A stretch of DNA of 64,000 nucleotides from DATHBD01 sp035296325 (GCA_035296325.1 DATHBD010000068.1:21597-85596), one strand, 5' to 3'; counted from the first letter of the stretch, positions 36,310-43,543 are shown. The notes: a model not told the origin generated them from the sequence alone. Made by a program: numbers and translations.

Positions 36310-37649
36310 GCGCCGATGTGGTGGTCAGCGCCGGCGTCGCAGCGAACGCCGAGGTCGTGGTGTGCGCCGACCTCGGCTCGACCGACACCAAGGTGGCTGC
36401 GGTGGACGTCCGGGCCGGCGTGCTCCTGGCTGCGGCGAGTTCCCCGACGACGACCGGCAGCGACGTGCTGCACGGCCTCGACGCGGCGCTGGCGGCCCTG
36501 GCGGTTCGCCTGCCCGGCGTCGACCTGTCGGCGGTGCGGGCCTGCTCGTCGGCGGGCGGCGGGCTGCGGCTGGCCGTCGTCGGGTACGAAACGCTGGTCA
36601 GCGCCCTGGCCGGGCGGCGGGTGGCGTTGACCGCCGGGGCGCAGGTGGTGCACGTCGTCGCCGGGCGGTTGGGTGCGGCCGACCTCGCCGCGTTGGCCGC
36701 CGCGAGGCCGGACATGGTGCTGCTGGTGGGCGGCACCGACGGCGGCGACGCCGACGTGCTGCGACACAACGCCGCCGCGCTGGCCGCCGGGCCGGCGGTG
36801 CCCGTCGTGGTGGCCGGCAACGTCGACGCCCGCGGCGACGCCGTGGCGGCTCTGGGTGGGCGGGGAGTCGGCGTGGCCAACGTCCTGCCCCGGATCGGTG
36901 CGCTGTGTCCGGAACCGGCCCGCACGGCGATCCGCGACGGGTTCCTCCGCCACGTCATTGGCGGCGAGCGGCTCTCCAGCGGCCCGCGGCTCCGCTCCCT
37001 CGTGCGTGCGGCCACTCCGGACACGGTGCTGACGGCGGTGCGGTTACTGGCCGCGCAGACCGGTCACGACCTGCTCGTGGTGGACGTGGGCGGTGCCACC
37101 ACCGATGTGTACTCCGCGGTCGGTGCCGACGACGACGCCGGCGGGGCTCGACCCGACGCCGCGGCCGTGGCCGGACAGCTGTGGTGCGCCCGCACCGTCG
37201 AGGGGGACCTCGGCGTGCGCGGCGGCGCGGGCGGTGTGGTCGCCGCGGCCCTCAGTGAACGCCTGATCGACCCGGCGCAGGCCGATGCGCTGGGGTCGGC
37301 GCTGCCGGACCTCGCGGCGCGCCCACCCGGCGCCCTCGCGCACGTCGATCTTCAGCTTGCCGCGCTCGCGGTGGTGGTCGCGCTGCGGCGGCATGCCCGG
37401 ACCGGACGCGACCTGCGCGGGGTGCGGCTGGTGGTGGGCTCCGGCGGTGTGCTGCGGCACGCACCGCGCGACGCGGCACTCGGCGTGCTCGCCCGGGCTG
37501 TGGCGGACACCGGGGGCGGCTGGGCGCTGCCGCGCAGCCCGGCATGCATCGTCGATGGCGACTACGTTCTCGCCGCGGTGGGCCTGCTCGCGGACGGCCA
37601 TCATAGGGCCGCCGGTGCCCTGCTGCGACGTGATCTGGACAGTCGGTGA
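36306..37649 (+). CDS. MutL/GlmL-like reactivase for B12 aminomutase
   Basis: The 447-residue protein is an actin-like ATPase of the GlmL/MutL group, which repairs or loads B12 in coenzyme-B12-dependent mutases. Phosphate loops are VVCADLGSTDTKVAAVD (residue about 22) and LLVVDVGGATTDVYS near residue 265; the hinge includes VVGSGGVLRHAP. It is coupled to kal through a GTGA overlap and ends the operon. The expected partner is KamDE. I infer this from position and from the known role of the family. Confidence 0.83.
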   Translation: MSADVVVSAGVAANAEVVVCADLGSTDTKVAAVDVRAGVLLAAASSPTTTGSDVLHGLDAALAALAVRLPGVDLSAVRACSSAGGGLRLAVVGYETLVSALAGRRVALTAGAQVVHVVAGRLGAADLAALAAARPDMVLLVGGTDGGDADVLRHNAAALAAGPAVPVVVAGNVDARGDAVAALGGRGVGVANVLPRIGALCPEPARTAIRDGFLRHVIGGERLSSGPRLRSLVRAATPDTVLTAVRLLAAQTGHDLLVVDVGGATTDVYSAVGADDDAGGARPDAAAVAGQLWCARTVEGDLGVRGGAGGVVAAALSERLIDPAQADALGSALPDLAARPPGALAHVDLQLAALAVVVALRRHARTGRDLRGVRLVVGSGGVLRHAPRDAALGVLARAVADTGGGWALPRSPACIVDGDYVLAAVGLLADGHHRAAGALLRRDLDSR

Positions 37650-37688
37650 GGCCGGAATGAGGCTTGGTTGCGACACGCCGACGATTCC

Positions 37689-37714
37689 GTCAACCACTCC
37701 GGGGGGTGGTTGAC
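37689..37714 (+). terminator. Hairpin after the lysine operon
   Basis: GTCAACCAC (37689-37697) pairs perfectly with GTGGTTGAC (37706-37714), leaving an 8-nt loop. It lies 39 bp after the reactivase stop. There is no T-tract. The right arm runs into a TTGACA -35 element. Confidence 0.5.
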
Positions 37715-37740
37715 AGACCCCCCGGTCCTGGACGTACCGT
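37710..37740 (+). promoter_or_regulatory. Promoter: TTGACA and TACCGT, 19-bp spacing
   Basis: A perfect TTGACA (37710-37715) is separated by 19 bp from TACCGT (37735-37740), predicting a start near 37747. No open reading frame of note follows for about 390 bp, until lnt. Confidence 0.6.
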
Positions 37741-37746
37741 CCGTGG

Positions 37747-38040
37747 GTCCTACCTCGGTAAGGGCGACCAACGGTTCGTTTCACCCTTTCGTCCCCGGTT
37801 CCAGCGGCGGGTCCTCCTGACTCGTCGGCGGCAGGTCCCGCGGACGGTCGGGGCGGGTGTCGAAGGTCGGTCGTCCTCCGGCGTACGGGCAGGGGGGTCA
37901 CGCGGTCAGTAGACAACGGCCCCGTGCGGGCAGCCAGCACGCATCGGGTTGGAACGAAGGTCGCTCACACGTCGCCTGCACGCCGGTCGGGAAGGGCCTG
38001 GGAGCGCGGGGCGCGGCAATCGCCGCGCCCCGATTCCCGT
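37747..38040 (+). ncRNA. Candidate noncoding RNA or long leader of lnt
   Basis: From the predicted start near 37747 to a very strong hairpin (CGGGGCGCGGC-AATC-GCCGCGCCCCG, 38007-38032, 11 perfect base pairs), about 290 nt are free of recognisable coding sequence. The 5' segment GGGTCC could pair with GGGCCT near the 3' end. The size is similar to that of the actinobacterial Ms1 RNA that binds core RNA polymerase, but I cannot confirm homology. RNase P RNA, tmRNA and SRP RNA signatures were sought and not found. The alternative is that the hairpin attenuates transcription of lnt. Confidence 0.35.
38007..38032 (+). terminator. 11-bp GC-rich hairpin
   Basis: Left arm 38007-38017, loop AATC, right arm 38022-38032, with no mismatch. 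It is followed by ATTCCCGTTTG, not by a clear T-tract. It is either the end of the candidate noncoding RNA or an attenuator upstream of lnt. Confidence 0.55.
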
Positions 38041-38138
38041 TTGCGGGCGATTCGCCGGCAGATGGTGCGGGCCATTCGCCGATGGGCCCAACGCCCAGCA
38101 CAATAGAGGCCGGTGGTTCCGGCAGACGGGTTGCGCGC

Positions 38139-39752
38139 GTGGCGGTGGCTGAGGTGGCACGTTCCGCGGTGCCGCACGCCCAACCGGCGTCCGGGCGGCC
38201 ACGCTGGCACCCGCTGCGCCGGTGGGCGCCGCCGCTGGCAGCGGTGACGGCCGGGCTGCTGCTGCTGCTGGCGTTCCCGCCGTACGGGCTGTGGTGGCTC
38301 GCGCCGATCGGGGTCGCCCTGCTCGCTGTCGCGGTGCACGGCCGCCGGGTGCGGGCCGGCCTCGGGTTGGGTGCGCTGTGCGGCGCGGCGCTGTTCGTGC
38401 CGTTACTGGACTGGACCAATCTGCACACCGGTGTGCTGCCCTGGCTGCTGCTCTCCGCCGCCTGCGCCGCCTATGTCGCCGCCGTCGGTGGCGCCCTGGC
38501 CTATGTCGGGCCGCTGCTGACGCGGTGGCCGTGGACCGCACCGCCGGTCGTCGGCGCGCTCTGGGTGGCGCAGGAGGCGATGCGGGGCCGTACCCCGTTC
38601 GGCGGGTTCCCGTGGGGCCGCCTGGCGTTCAGTCAGGGCCACTCGCCGCTGCTGGCGTTCGCCGCGTGGGGCGGGGCGCCGCTGGTGACGTTCGTCGTGG
38701 CCCTGTGCGGCGGCCTGCTCGCCCTGGCGGTGACGCGGTCGTGGGGCGGCCCGGTGCGCCGGGGTGGATCGCGGCCGGGATCGCGGTTCACCGCGGGGCT
38801 GGTCGCCCTCGGTGTCCTCGCTGTCGTTCCGGCCACCGCGGCGCTGGTGCCAGCGGCGCAGCCGAACGGCCCGGCCGTGACGGTCGCGATCGTGCAGGGC
38901 AACGTGCCGCGACTCGGGTTGGACTTCAACGCCCAACGCCGGGCGGTGCTGGACAACCACGTCCGGGGGACCGTAGAGCTCGCCGACCGGGTCGCGGCCG
39001 GCACGGAAACCCAGCCGGACCTGGTGGTGTGGCCGGAGAACGCCAGCGACATCGATCCGCTGGCCAACGCCGACGCCGCCGCCGCGATCGACCGTGCCGC
39101 CGCGGCGATCGGCGCGCCGATCCTGGTCGGCGCGCTGTTGCAGGGCTCCGGCACCGGGCTGCTCAACGCCGGCCTGCTCTGGGTGGCCGGGCAGGGGGAG
39201 ACCCAGCGTTACGTCAAGCGCCACCCGGTGCCGTTCGCCGAGTACGTCCCGATGCGCCGGATCGCCCGGCTGGTCAGCGACAAGGTCGATCTGGTCCGGG
39301 TGGACTTCCAGGCCGGCGACCGCCCGGGCGTGCTGACCGTCGGTCCGATGACGTTCGGCGACGTGATCTGCTTCGAGGTGGCCTATGACAACATCGTCAG
39401 GGACACGGTGACCGGCGGGGCGCAGCTCATCGTGGTGCAGACCAACAACGCCACGTTCAACGCGGCCGAGGCGGCGCAGCAGGGCGACATGGTCCGGCTG
39501 CGCGCGGTGGAGCACGGACGCCCCGCGCTGATGGCGTCGACCGTTGGGATATCTTCCTTTGTCGATAGTGCCGGCAGGGTGTCCGGGGCCACCCGGTTCA
39601 ACACTCCAGCGGTGGTGGTGCGGACGGTCCAACTTGCCGACGGCCGTACCCTTGCAACCAGGATCGGTGTCGGCCCGGAGTGGACGCTGGTCGGCGCGGC
39701 CCTCGCGGCGCTGGCGGGCGCCGGGTGGCTGCGCCGTCGACGACAGGAGTGA
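38139..39752 (+). CDS. lnt: Apolipoprotein N-acyltransferase
   Basis: Lnt adds the third acyl chain to lipoproteins. This 537-residue protein has about six membrane helices in its first 240 residues (LAAVTAGLLLLLAFPPYG, LWWLAPIGVALLAVAV and others) and then a nitrilase-type domain. The catalytic triad is visible: Glu in LVVWPENAS (about 298), Lys in RYVKRHPVPFAEYVP (about 359) and Cys in GDVICFEVAYDN (about 410). Several starts are possible; GTG 38139 gives family length, while an ATG at 38082 is the main alternative. The ppm gene begins 7 bp after its stop, forming the lnt-ppm unit known from mycobacteria. Confidence 0.9.
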   Translation: MAVAEVARSAVPHAQPASGRPRWHPLRRWAPPLAAVTAGLLLLLAFPPYGLWWLAPIGVALLAVAVHGRRVRAGLGLGALCGAALFVPLLDWTNLHTGVLPWLLLSAACAAYVAAVGGALAYVGPLLTRWPWTAPPVVGALWVAQEAMRGRTPFGGFPWGRLAFSQGHSPLLAFAAWGGAPLVTFVVALCGGLLALAVTRSWGGPVRRGGSRPGSRFTAGLVALGVLAVVPATAALVPAAQPNGPAVTVAIVQGNVPRLGLDFNAQRRAVLDNHVRGTVELADRVAAGTETQPDLVVWPENASDIDPLANADAAAAIDRAAAAIGAPILVGALLQGSGTGLLNAGLLWVAGQGETQRYVKRHPVPFAEYVPMRRIARLVSDKVDLVRVDFQAGDRPGVLTVGPMTFGDVICFEVAYDNIVRDTVTGGAQLIVVQTNNATFNAAEAAQQGDMVRLRAVEHGRPALMASTVGISSFVDSAGRVSGATRFNTPAVVVRTVQLADGRTLATRIGVGPEWTLVGAALAALAGAGWLRRRRQE

Positions 39753-39759
39753 GACACCC

Positions 39760-40554
39760 GTGAACGACGAGCCGCAGGCCGCCGCCGACCAGGGTTATCC
39801 AGGCGTGGGCCGGGTGCTGGTGATCATCCCGACGTACAACGAGGCCGACAATGTCCGCATCATCGTGGACCGGCTGCGCTCCGCCGTGCCGGCGGTCGAC
39901 ATCCTGATCGCCGACGACAACAGCCCCGACGGCACCGGCGCGATCGCCGATGAGCTGGCCGCGGCGGACGGGCAGATCCACGTGCTGCACCGGCCCGGCA
40001 AGCAGGGTCTCGGCGCCGCCTACGCTGCCGGGTTCGCCTGGGCGGGCGAGCGGGGCTACGACGCCGCGGTGGAGATGGACGCCGACGGCTCCCACGCGCC
40101 GGAGCAGCTCCCTCGGCTGTTGGGCGCGTTGCGGCAGGCCGACGCCGTGCTCGGTTCGCGGTGGGTGCGCGGCGGCACGGTGGTCAACTGGCCGGTGCAC
40201 CGGCTGGTGCTGTCGCGGGGCGGCAACCTGTACACCCGGATCGCCCTCGGCATGCCGTTCAGGGACGCCACCGGCGGATACCGGGCGTACCGGATGGAGG
40301 TGCTGGAAAAGGTCGACGTCGACTCGGTGACGTCGCAGGGGTACTGCTTCCAGGTGGAGCTCGCCTGGCGGGCGTACCGCAACGGCTTCCGGGTCGTGGA
40401 GGTCCCGATCACCTTCGCTGAGCGGGAACGCGGAGCGAGCAAGATGAGCTCGTCGATCGTGCGCGAGGCACTCCTTCAGGTGACCGTGTGGGGCGTGCGG
40501 GCCAGGGCGCAGTCGGTGCGGCAGCTGGCTCGGCGCGGGCGACCGGAGCGCTGA
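39760..40554 (+). CDS. ppm1: Polyprenol-phosphate mannosyltransferase (Ppm1 synthase domain)
   Basis: A 264-residue GT2 family glycosyltransferase. Motifs: VLVIIPTYNEADNVR, ADDNSPDGTG, EMDADGSHAPEQLP (the D-x-D metal site) and FRDATGGYRAYR, with a positively charged C-terminus. It transfers mannose from GDP-mannose to polyprenyl phosphate for lipomannan and protein O-mannosylation. In mycobacteria Lnt and Ppm are fused or adjacent; here they are separate but closely linked. The GTG start follows AGGAG; the stop overlaps the fxsA-like start. Confidence 0.93.
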   Translation: MNDEPQAAADQGYPGVGRVLVIIPTYNEADNVRIIVDRLRSAVPAVDILIADDNSPDGTGAIADELAAADGQIHVLHRPGKQGLGAAYAAGFAWAGERGYDAAVEMDADGSHAPEQLPRLLGALRQADAVLGSRWVRGGTVVNWPVHRLVLSRGGNLYTRIALGMPFRDATGGYRAYRMEVLEKVDVDSVTSQGYCFQVELAWRAYRNGFRVVEVPITFAERERGASKMSSSIVREALLQVTVWGVRARAQSVRQLARRGRPER

Positions 40555-41114
40555 TGCGCTGGCTCGGCTACGCCGCCGTCGCCGCCGCCATCCTGGTGGT
40601 GGCCGAGATCGCGGCGTTCGTGCTGGTCGCGAAGGCGATCGGGGTGGGCTGGGCACTGGCCATCGGGTTCCTCACCACGCTGCTCGGCGGGTGGCTGCTG
40701 CGTCGGGAGGGCGTACGGGGCTGGCGACGGTTCCGGGCCGCGCTCGACGAGGGCCGGGCGCCGGGCGATGAAGCGAGCAACGGTCTCCTCGGGCTCGTCG
40801 GGGCCCTCCTGCTGGTGCTGCCCGGCTTCGTCGGCAGCGTGATCGGTCTGGTCCTGCTGCTTCCCCCGGTGCGGGCGCTGTCGCGGCGTGCGCTGCGCCA
40901 CGCGGCCGAGCGGCGGGTCACCTCGGCCGTGGCCGGCGGAGTGTTCGGCGCTCGCCGGGTGCGGGCGTACCGCGGCCCGTCGAGCCCGGGCGCGCCGCCC
41001 GGCACCGCCGCCACACCGCCGCCCAGCGCCGACCCCGTGCCGCCCCCGGGCGGGCCGGGTCGTCTGCCCGCAGCGATCGAGGGTGAGATCGTCGACCCGG
41101 ACCACCGGGCCTGA
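40554..41114 (+). CDS. fxsA: FxsA family membrane protein
   Basis: A 186-residue protein with FxsA features: an N-terminal helix, EIAAFVLVAKAIGVGWALAIGF, TTLLGGWLLRREG and LPGFVGSVIGLVLLLPPVR. Three to four membrane segments lie within residues 5-115. The C-terminal 60 residues are Pro/Ala-rich and end EGEIVDPDHRA. FxsA family members sit in the inner membrane; in E. coli FxsA lets phage T7 escape exclusion by F plasmid, but the actinobacterial role is unknown. The ATG overlaps the ppm stop (TGATG). Confidence 0.88.
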   Translation: MRWLGYAAVAAAILVVAEIAAFVLVAKAIGVGWALAIGFLTTLLGGWLLRREGVRGWRRFRAALDEGRAPGDEASNGLLGLVGALLLVLPGFVGSVIGLVLLLPPVRALSRRALRHAAERRVTSAVAGGVFGARRVRAYRGPSSPGAPPGTAATPPPSADPVPPPGGPGRLPAAIEGEIVDPDHRA

Positions 41115-41119
41115 GCCCG

Positions 41120-41752
41120 TTGCGGGTCCGCCCGGTGGCACCGGCCCGGCTGGTCGAGGAGTTGGCCGAGCGGGTCGCGGCGGTGTCGGTCCAGCGGCGT
41201 GGCTGGGTCCGCGTCGCGGTGGACTCAGCGCCCGCCGGGGAACCGGACCGCCTGGCCGCTGACCTGGTCGAAGCGCTGCACCGGCGTGGGCACCCCGCGC
41301 TGCACGTCGCCGCGGCGGGGTTTCACCGCCCGGCCTCGCTGCGTCTGGAGCGCGGCCGGACCAACCCGGACGCCTACTACGAGGACTGGCTCGACCTCGG
41401 CGCGTTGCAGCGGGAGGTGGTGCGCCCGCTCGGCGCCGGCGGCACGGGGCGGGTGCTGCCGTCGCTGCGCGACCCGCTCACCGACCGGGCCAGCCGCGCC
41501 GGCTACCTGACGCTGCCGCCGGGCGGCGCGGTGGTGGTCAGCGGCGCACTGCTGCTCGGCGCCGGCCTGGACTTCGACCTCACCGTGCACCTCGCGGTGT
41601 CCGCCGCGGCGCTGGGCCGCCGCACCGCAGCTGAGCTGGCCTGGACGCTGCCGGCGTTCGCCCGCTACGCCGAGGAGGTGCGGCCAGCCGAGCTGGCCGA
41701 TGTCGTGGTGCGCGCCGACGATCTGCGCCATCCCGCCGTGGTGGAGGCCTGA
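41120..41752 (+). CDS. Uridine-kinase-like protein with degenerate P-loop
   Basis: The 210-residue protein resembles uridine kinases in layout (GWVRVAVDSAPAGEPDRLAADLVEAL near residue 25; VAAAGFHRPASLRLERGRTNPDAYYEDWLDLG near 75; GAVVVSGALLLGAGLDFDLTVHL near 140). The Walker A GxxxxGK[ST] is gone: it reads VDSAPAGEPDR, with no lysine. Either the kinase is inactive and the protein has a binding or regulatory role, or the phosphate loop has diverged. TTG 41120 is the listed start; GTG 41135 is equally possible. It lies convergent with rbpA and shares a terminator with it. Confidence 0.75.
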   Translation: MRVRPVAPARLVEELAERVAAVSVQRRGWVRVAVDSAPAGEPDRLAADLVEALHRRGHPALHVAAAGFHRPASLRLERGRTNPDAYYEDWLDLGALQREVVRPLGAGGTGRVLPSLRDPLTDRASRAGYLTLPPGGAVVVSGALLLGAGLDFDLTVHLAVSAAALGRRTAAELAWTLPAFARYAEEVRPAELADVVVRADDLRHPAVVEA

Positions 41753-41768
41753 GCCGGGCGCGGGACAC

Positions 41769-41807
41769 GTCGCCGCCCAGGTCCCTGGGGAGGACCTGGG
41801 CGGCGAC
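41769..41807. terminator. 16-bp bidirectional terminator
   Basis: Left arm 41769-41784 and right arm 41792-41807 pair without a mismatch; the loop is 7 nt (41785-41791). It lies exactly in the gap between the convergent kinase-like gene and rbpA. No clear T-tract follows on either strand. Confidence 0.8.
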
Positions 41808-41826
41808 GATGCGGGTCGGGCGGACG

Positions 41827-42171
41827 TCAGGCGGAGCGGCCGCGACGGGCGCGGACCTCCTCCAGACGTTCCGCAAGGATGTCTTCCAGCTCGGCGATGG
41901 AGCGTCGCTCGAGCAGCATGTCCCAGTGCGTACGTGGCGGCTTGGCCTTCTTCTGCTCCGGCTCGGTGCCGTCCACCAACCGCGCCACACTGCCGTCGAA
42001 CTTGCATTCCCAGCTGATCGGGACCTCGGCGTCGACGGCGAAGGGGACCTCAAACTGATGTCCCTTGGCGCAGAGGTACTCGCGGGTCTGCCGCGGGGCC
42101 AGCTCGGTGTTGCGGTCGGACTCGTAGCTGACCGCTCCGAGACGACTCCCGCGCAGCATGCGCTCGCCCAT
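41827..42171 (-). CDS. rbpA: RNA polymerase-binding protein RbpA
   Basis: RbpA is an actinobacterial transcription factor that binds the principal sigma factor and RNA polymerase and helps open the promoter. The 114-residue protein has the usual blocks: MLRGSRLGAVSYESDRNTELAPRQ (N-terminal tail), the core CAKGHQFEVPFAVDAEVPISWEC with a zinc-type Cys-His-Cys arrangement, the basic linker EQKKAKPPRTHWDMLLERRS and a sigma-interaction helix IAELEDILAERLEEVRARR. The ATG follows GGGGAAG. A SigR-like promoter lies upstream. Confidence 0.95.
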   Translation of the reverse strand: MGERMLRGSRLGAVSYESDRNTELAPRQTREYLCAKGHQFEVPFAVDAEVPISWECKFDGSVARLVDGTEPEQKKAKPPRTHWDMLLERRSIAELEDILAERLEEVRARRGRSA

Positions 42172-42213
42172 GGTCGGATCTTCCCCTTCGCATCGTGGTG
42201 CTTCACGTGGTGC

Positions 42214-42241
42214 AACGACACGGGACTGTCTGACGATTCCC
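42214..42241 (-). promoter_or_regulatory. SigR/SigH-like promoter upstream of rbpA
   Basis: On the minus strand GGGAAT (42241-42236) and CGTT (42217-42214) are spaced as GGAAT-N19-GTT, close to the thiol-stress sigma factor consensus (GGAAT-N18-GTT in Streptomyces SigR). The predicted start would give a leader of about 35 nt. A second, housekeeping-type promoter (TTGGTC at 42296-42291, TACGCT at 42272-42267, spacing 18 bp) lies further upstream. In S. coelicolor rbpA belongs to the SigR regulon. Confidence 0.55.
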
Positions 42242-42394
42242 GAACCGTGCCCGTGAGTTGGTACCGAGCGTAGCGGGCGGCAGGGTACACGACCAACCCA
42301 AGTTGAAGGAAGACGGTTATTGCTGCCGCTTTCGACTCGGTTGTGGCCGGCCATCCGATTTCGCCTCAAGTCGAACGGTGGCCGGGCCGGGCGG

Positions 42395-43063
42395 TCAGTC
42401 CCCGGCGGACCCGCCCAACTCCCACACCGTGGTGGTCTTGATCTGCGCATCCTCCAACGACCGGAGCACCGCGACCTCATAACGGGCCAGCTCGCGCAGG
42501 CGACCGGCGGGCAGGTACGCCCGGCCGGGATCCCCGACGAGCACGCGTGCGCCGCCGGCCCGGGCCCGGTCCAGGAACGGCAGCACCCGCTCGGTCATCG
42601 GCCGGCTGTAGCAGACGTCGCCGGCGAGCACCACGTCGAACCGCGCCCCGCCGCCGCCGGGTCCCTCGCACACGTCATCGAGCACGGCCTTCACCACGAC
42701 GCCGTTGGCGGCGGCGTTGAGTTCGGTGGCGGCCACGGCGAGCGGGTCGGTGGCCGTCACGGCAGCGGCGCCGGCCCTGGCCGCGGCGATCGCGACGAGT
42801 CCGGAGCCGGCGGCGAAGTCCAGGACCCGACGACCGGCGACCAGGTCCGGATGGTCCAGCACGTAGCGGGCCAGCGCCTGGCCGCCGGCCCAGGCGAACG
42901 CCCAGAACGGAGGCGCCAGGCCGGTACGCCCACGGTGCGACTCGGTGCGTTCCCACAACTCGATGGCCTCGTCGGCCAGGTGCAGCAGAATTTCCGGCAC
43001 ATGCGGCGTGGGTGCCAACCGGGTGTTGGCCAGGACGAAGTCCGCCGGCAGCGTCGCGTCCAT
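42395..43063 (-). CDS. Class I SAM methyltransferase, METTL20/nicotinamide-methyltransferase-like
   Basis: A 222-residue protein: FVLANTRLAPTPHVPEILLHLADEA at the N-terminus, PFWAFAWAGGQALARYVLDHPDL, the SAM motif VLDFAAGSGLVAIAAARAGA and VVLAGDVCYSRPMTERVLPFL. This is the pattern of the ETFbeta-lysine/protein methyltransferase group. The substrate is unknown. A TAGGGT box lies 8 nt before the ATG, so the transcript is probably leaderless. It diverges from the micro-ORF cassette. Confidence 0.88.
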   Translation of the reverse strand: MDATLPADFVLANTRLAPTPHVPEILLHLADEAIELWERTESHRGRTGLAPPFWAFAWAGGQALARYVLDHPDLVAGRRVLDFAAGSGLVAIAAARAGAAAVTATDPLAVAATELNAAANGVVVKAVLDDVCEGPGGGGARFDVVLAGDVCYSRPMTERVLPFLDRARAGGARVLVGDPGRAYLPAGRLRELARYEVAVLRSLEDAQIKTTTVWELGGSAGD

Positions 43064-43096
43064 GGTGGACCACCCTAACCCGAGTCGGATAATCGA

Positions 43097-43125
43097 TTGC
43101 CACGCGGCGGCGCAGTCCCTACCGT
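43097..43125 (+). promoter_or_regulatory. Promoter of the micro-ORF cassette: TTGCCA and TACCGT, 17-bp spacing
   Basis: TTGCCA (43097-43102) and TACCGT (43120-43125) have the ideal 17-bp spacing. The predicted start near 43132 would give a 33-nt leader before the first micro-ORF. No equivalent promoter precedes the second copy. Confidence 0.65.
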
Positions 43126-43164
43126 GGTCATCACCAACCACCAGTGCACATCGAGGAGCTCCAC

Positions 43165-43215
43165 ATGGCGCGCCACAACGAGCACGACCCCACACCTGGC
43201 AGGTGGCACACCTAG
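43165..43215 (+). CDS. Micro-ORF A1, 16 residues
   Basis: Sequence MARHNEHDPTPGRWHT, stop TAG. GAGGAG lies 6 nt upstream of the ATG and a promoter 40 nt upstream. The codons for AGGTG-GCA-CACCT at the 3' end (43201-43213) can fold into a small hairpin that would be melted by a translating ribosome. It contains one Trp codon and two His besides the terminal WHT, too few for classical amino acid attenuation. An intrinsic terminator follows 16 bp after the stop. Not found among known leader peptides I can recall. Function unknown. Confidence 0.62.
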   Translation: MARHNEHDPTPGRWHT

Positions 43216-43230
43216 GACGCCCACGCGTTC

Positions 43231-43271
43231 GCCGCCCGCCGGTTGTTTCCACCGGTCACGGGCGGCTTTTT
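43231..43271 (+). terminator. Intrinsic terminator T1 within the cassette
   Basis: GCCGCCCG (43231-43238) pairs with CGGGCGGC (43259-43266), and inside it CCGGT (43239-43243) with ACCGG (43251-43255); TTTTT follows immediately (43267-43271). This is among the best intrinsic terminators in the window, and it lies between peptides A1 and B1. Confidence 0.85.
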
Positions 43272-43310
43272 CGCGTCCGGGGCCGATGCCACGACCTCGG
43301 AGGTGACCGA

Positions 43311-43370
43311 ATGTTCACGCTCGTCAACGTCGTCGCCGCCACGCCGTGGGTCGGCCCGACCGCCCCGTAA
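43311..43370 (+). CDS. Micro-ORF B1, 19 residues
   Basis: Sequence MFTLVNVVAATPWVGPTAP, stop TAA. GGAGGTGA (43299-43306) gives a ribosome binding site close to the ideal at 6 nt spacing, which is much stronger than those of most genes in this window. The peptide is hydrophobic in the first half and proline-rich at its end. There is no signal peptide. The C-terminal PWVGPTAP is identical in copy 2. Whether it acts as a peptide or as a leader is unknown. Confidence 0.65.
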   Translation: MFTLVNVVAATPWVGPTAP

Positions 43371-43396
43371 CCCGTTCCCCGATCGGAGCGCAGCAC

Positions 43397-43447
43397 ATGG
43401 CACGCAGCACCGAGTTCGACCGCACCCCCGGCAGGTGGCACACCTAG
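43397..43447 (+). CDS. Micro-ORF A2, 16 residues
   Basis: Sequence MARSTEFDRTPGRWHT, stop TAG. It is the second copy of A: residues 1-3, 6, 8, 10 and 11-16 are the same as in A1. GGAG lies 8 nt before the ATG. The AGGTG-GCA-CACCT hairpin is conserved (43433-43445). No own promoter was recognised, so expression should depend on reading through T1. Confidence 0.62.
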   Translation: MARSTEFDRTPGRWHT

Positions 43448-43462
43448 CGCATCGCCTTGCGC

Positions 43463-43503
43463 GCCGCCCGCCGGTTCCACCCACCGGTATCGGGCGGCTT
43501 TTT
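43463..43503 (+). terminator. Intrinsic terminator T2 within the cassette
   Basis: GCCGCCCG (43463-43470) pairs with CGGGCGGC (43491-43498), the inner CCGGT (43471-43475) with ACCGG (43483-43487), and TTTTT follows (43499-43503). Both arms are identical to T1 although the loop differs (TCCACCC), so the structure is conserved more than the loop. Confidence 0.85.
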
Positions 43504-43543
43504 CGCGTCCGGGGCCCATTTCGACGACTCAGGAGGTGACCGA

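Noticed and set aside
37747..38040. RNase P RNA, because GGTAAGGGCGACCAACGG resembles part of rnpB
   Set aside because: The other conserved rnpB blocks, including the GAGGAA-type region and the 3' ACAGA sequence, were not found.
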